Of a stretch of 64,000 nucleotides of DNA, positions 63,706 through 64,000 are shown piece after piece (within the stretch, counting starts at the first letter, position 1; each line of letters opens with the position of its first letter). The notes beneath the pieces are model-generated. The model did not search any database, was not told the DNA's origin, and saw only the letters and a program-made list of their open reading frames with translations. Made by a program: the position numbers and the translations under genes. Source of the stretch: Tyto alba (lineage: Eukaryota; Chordata; Aves; Strigiformes; Tytonidae); the NCBI RefSeq assembly GCF_018691265.1, contig NW_024881313.1:4518501-4582500 (forward strand). The letters are read 5' to 3'.

Positions 63706-64000
63706 AGATGGAAAGGAATGAAGATCTTGGGAATGAAGATCTTGAAAAGGTTACACATTGGCAAAATCCATATTTTGACACTAGGGAGGGAGGAAGTATA
63801 AACCCTGTGCAGAAATCATGATGTTGGCAGCAGCTGTTGTTGCAGAAGAGTTAGATAGTACATTTACTGATGTGCTGACTTTGTGAGGGTAATTTTCTTC
63901 TGAGTCTTTTTTTTATTTTATTTTATGGAGAATGCAAAAGGTAGCAGAAGGCAAAGAAAGAATAAGCAGATTTGTTGAGAGTACCATCTAAAAATGTTGA

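Larger units (their letters stand above)
58654..64000 (+). other. HIBADH: HIBADH intron 4 (partial)
   Basis: The donor is gtaagt at 58654. I searched for the next exon (expected to encode VGAARSGNLTF-like sequence) and did not find it before 64000. The stretch holds a 16-bp repeat pair (60994-61044) and two related 50-bp segments (62715-62763 and 63656-63705). Open frames such as 60339-60647 are unrecognised and lack exon context. Confidence 0.85.

Overview
This is nuclear DNA of a vertebrate, most likely a bird. Coding sequence is confined to short exons with GT/AG splice sites and consistent phases. The introns carry several CR1-type LINE 3' ends, and there are two LTR-like insertions, one of a family I recognise from bird genomes. 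No bacterial operons, CRISPR arrays, rRNA or convincing tRNA genes are present. The species cannot be named from sequence alone; a neoavian bird is my best guess.

Two protein-coding genes are supported, arranged head to head and both running out of the window. On the minus strand, TAX1BP1 (autophagy receptor, SKICH/CALCOCO family) is represented by its first four coding exons: 21041-21217, 5746-5848, 2098-2285 and 432-590. These give 209 in-frame residues covering the SKICH domain, the non-canonical LC3-interacting motif and the start of the coiled coil. A likely non-coding first exon lies in the CpG island at about 23.5-24.6 kb. On the plus strand, HIBADH (mitochondrial 3-hydroxyisobutyrate dehydrogenase, valine catabolism) is represented by its first four exons: 42264-42348, 50852-51012, 55949-56058 and 58532-58653. 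These encode the mitochondrial presequence, the Rossmann GLGNMG motif and the DAPVSGG substrate motif; the remaining exons lie beyond 64000.

Layout: 1-24.2 kb, TAX1BP1 exons and introns (minus strand). 24.3-42.1 kb, intergenic DNA with CR1 fragments, a TATC microsatellite and two LTR-like insertions (39438-39846 and 40563-41679). 41.75-42.66 kb, CpG-island promoter and exon 1 of HIBADH. 42.3-64 kb, HIBADH introns 1-3 and part of intron 4. The two genes are not known to act together; each appears to have its own CpG-island promoter.

I found no undescribed gene system. The points most worth checking are: the pair of solo-LTR-like insertions just upstream of HIBADH, one with an apparently exact 5-bp target duplication; a five-residue insertion near the N terminus of TAX1BP1; a strong in-frame internal ATG exactly where mature HIBADH should begin; a 26-bp perfect palindrome in a TAX1BP1 intron; and a 20-bp identical word at two places in HIBADH intron 1 that looks like a templated insertion.
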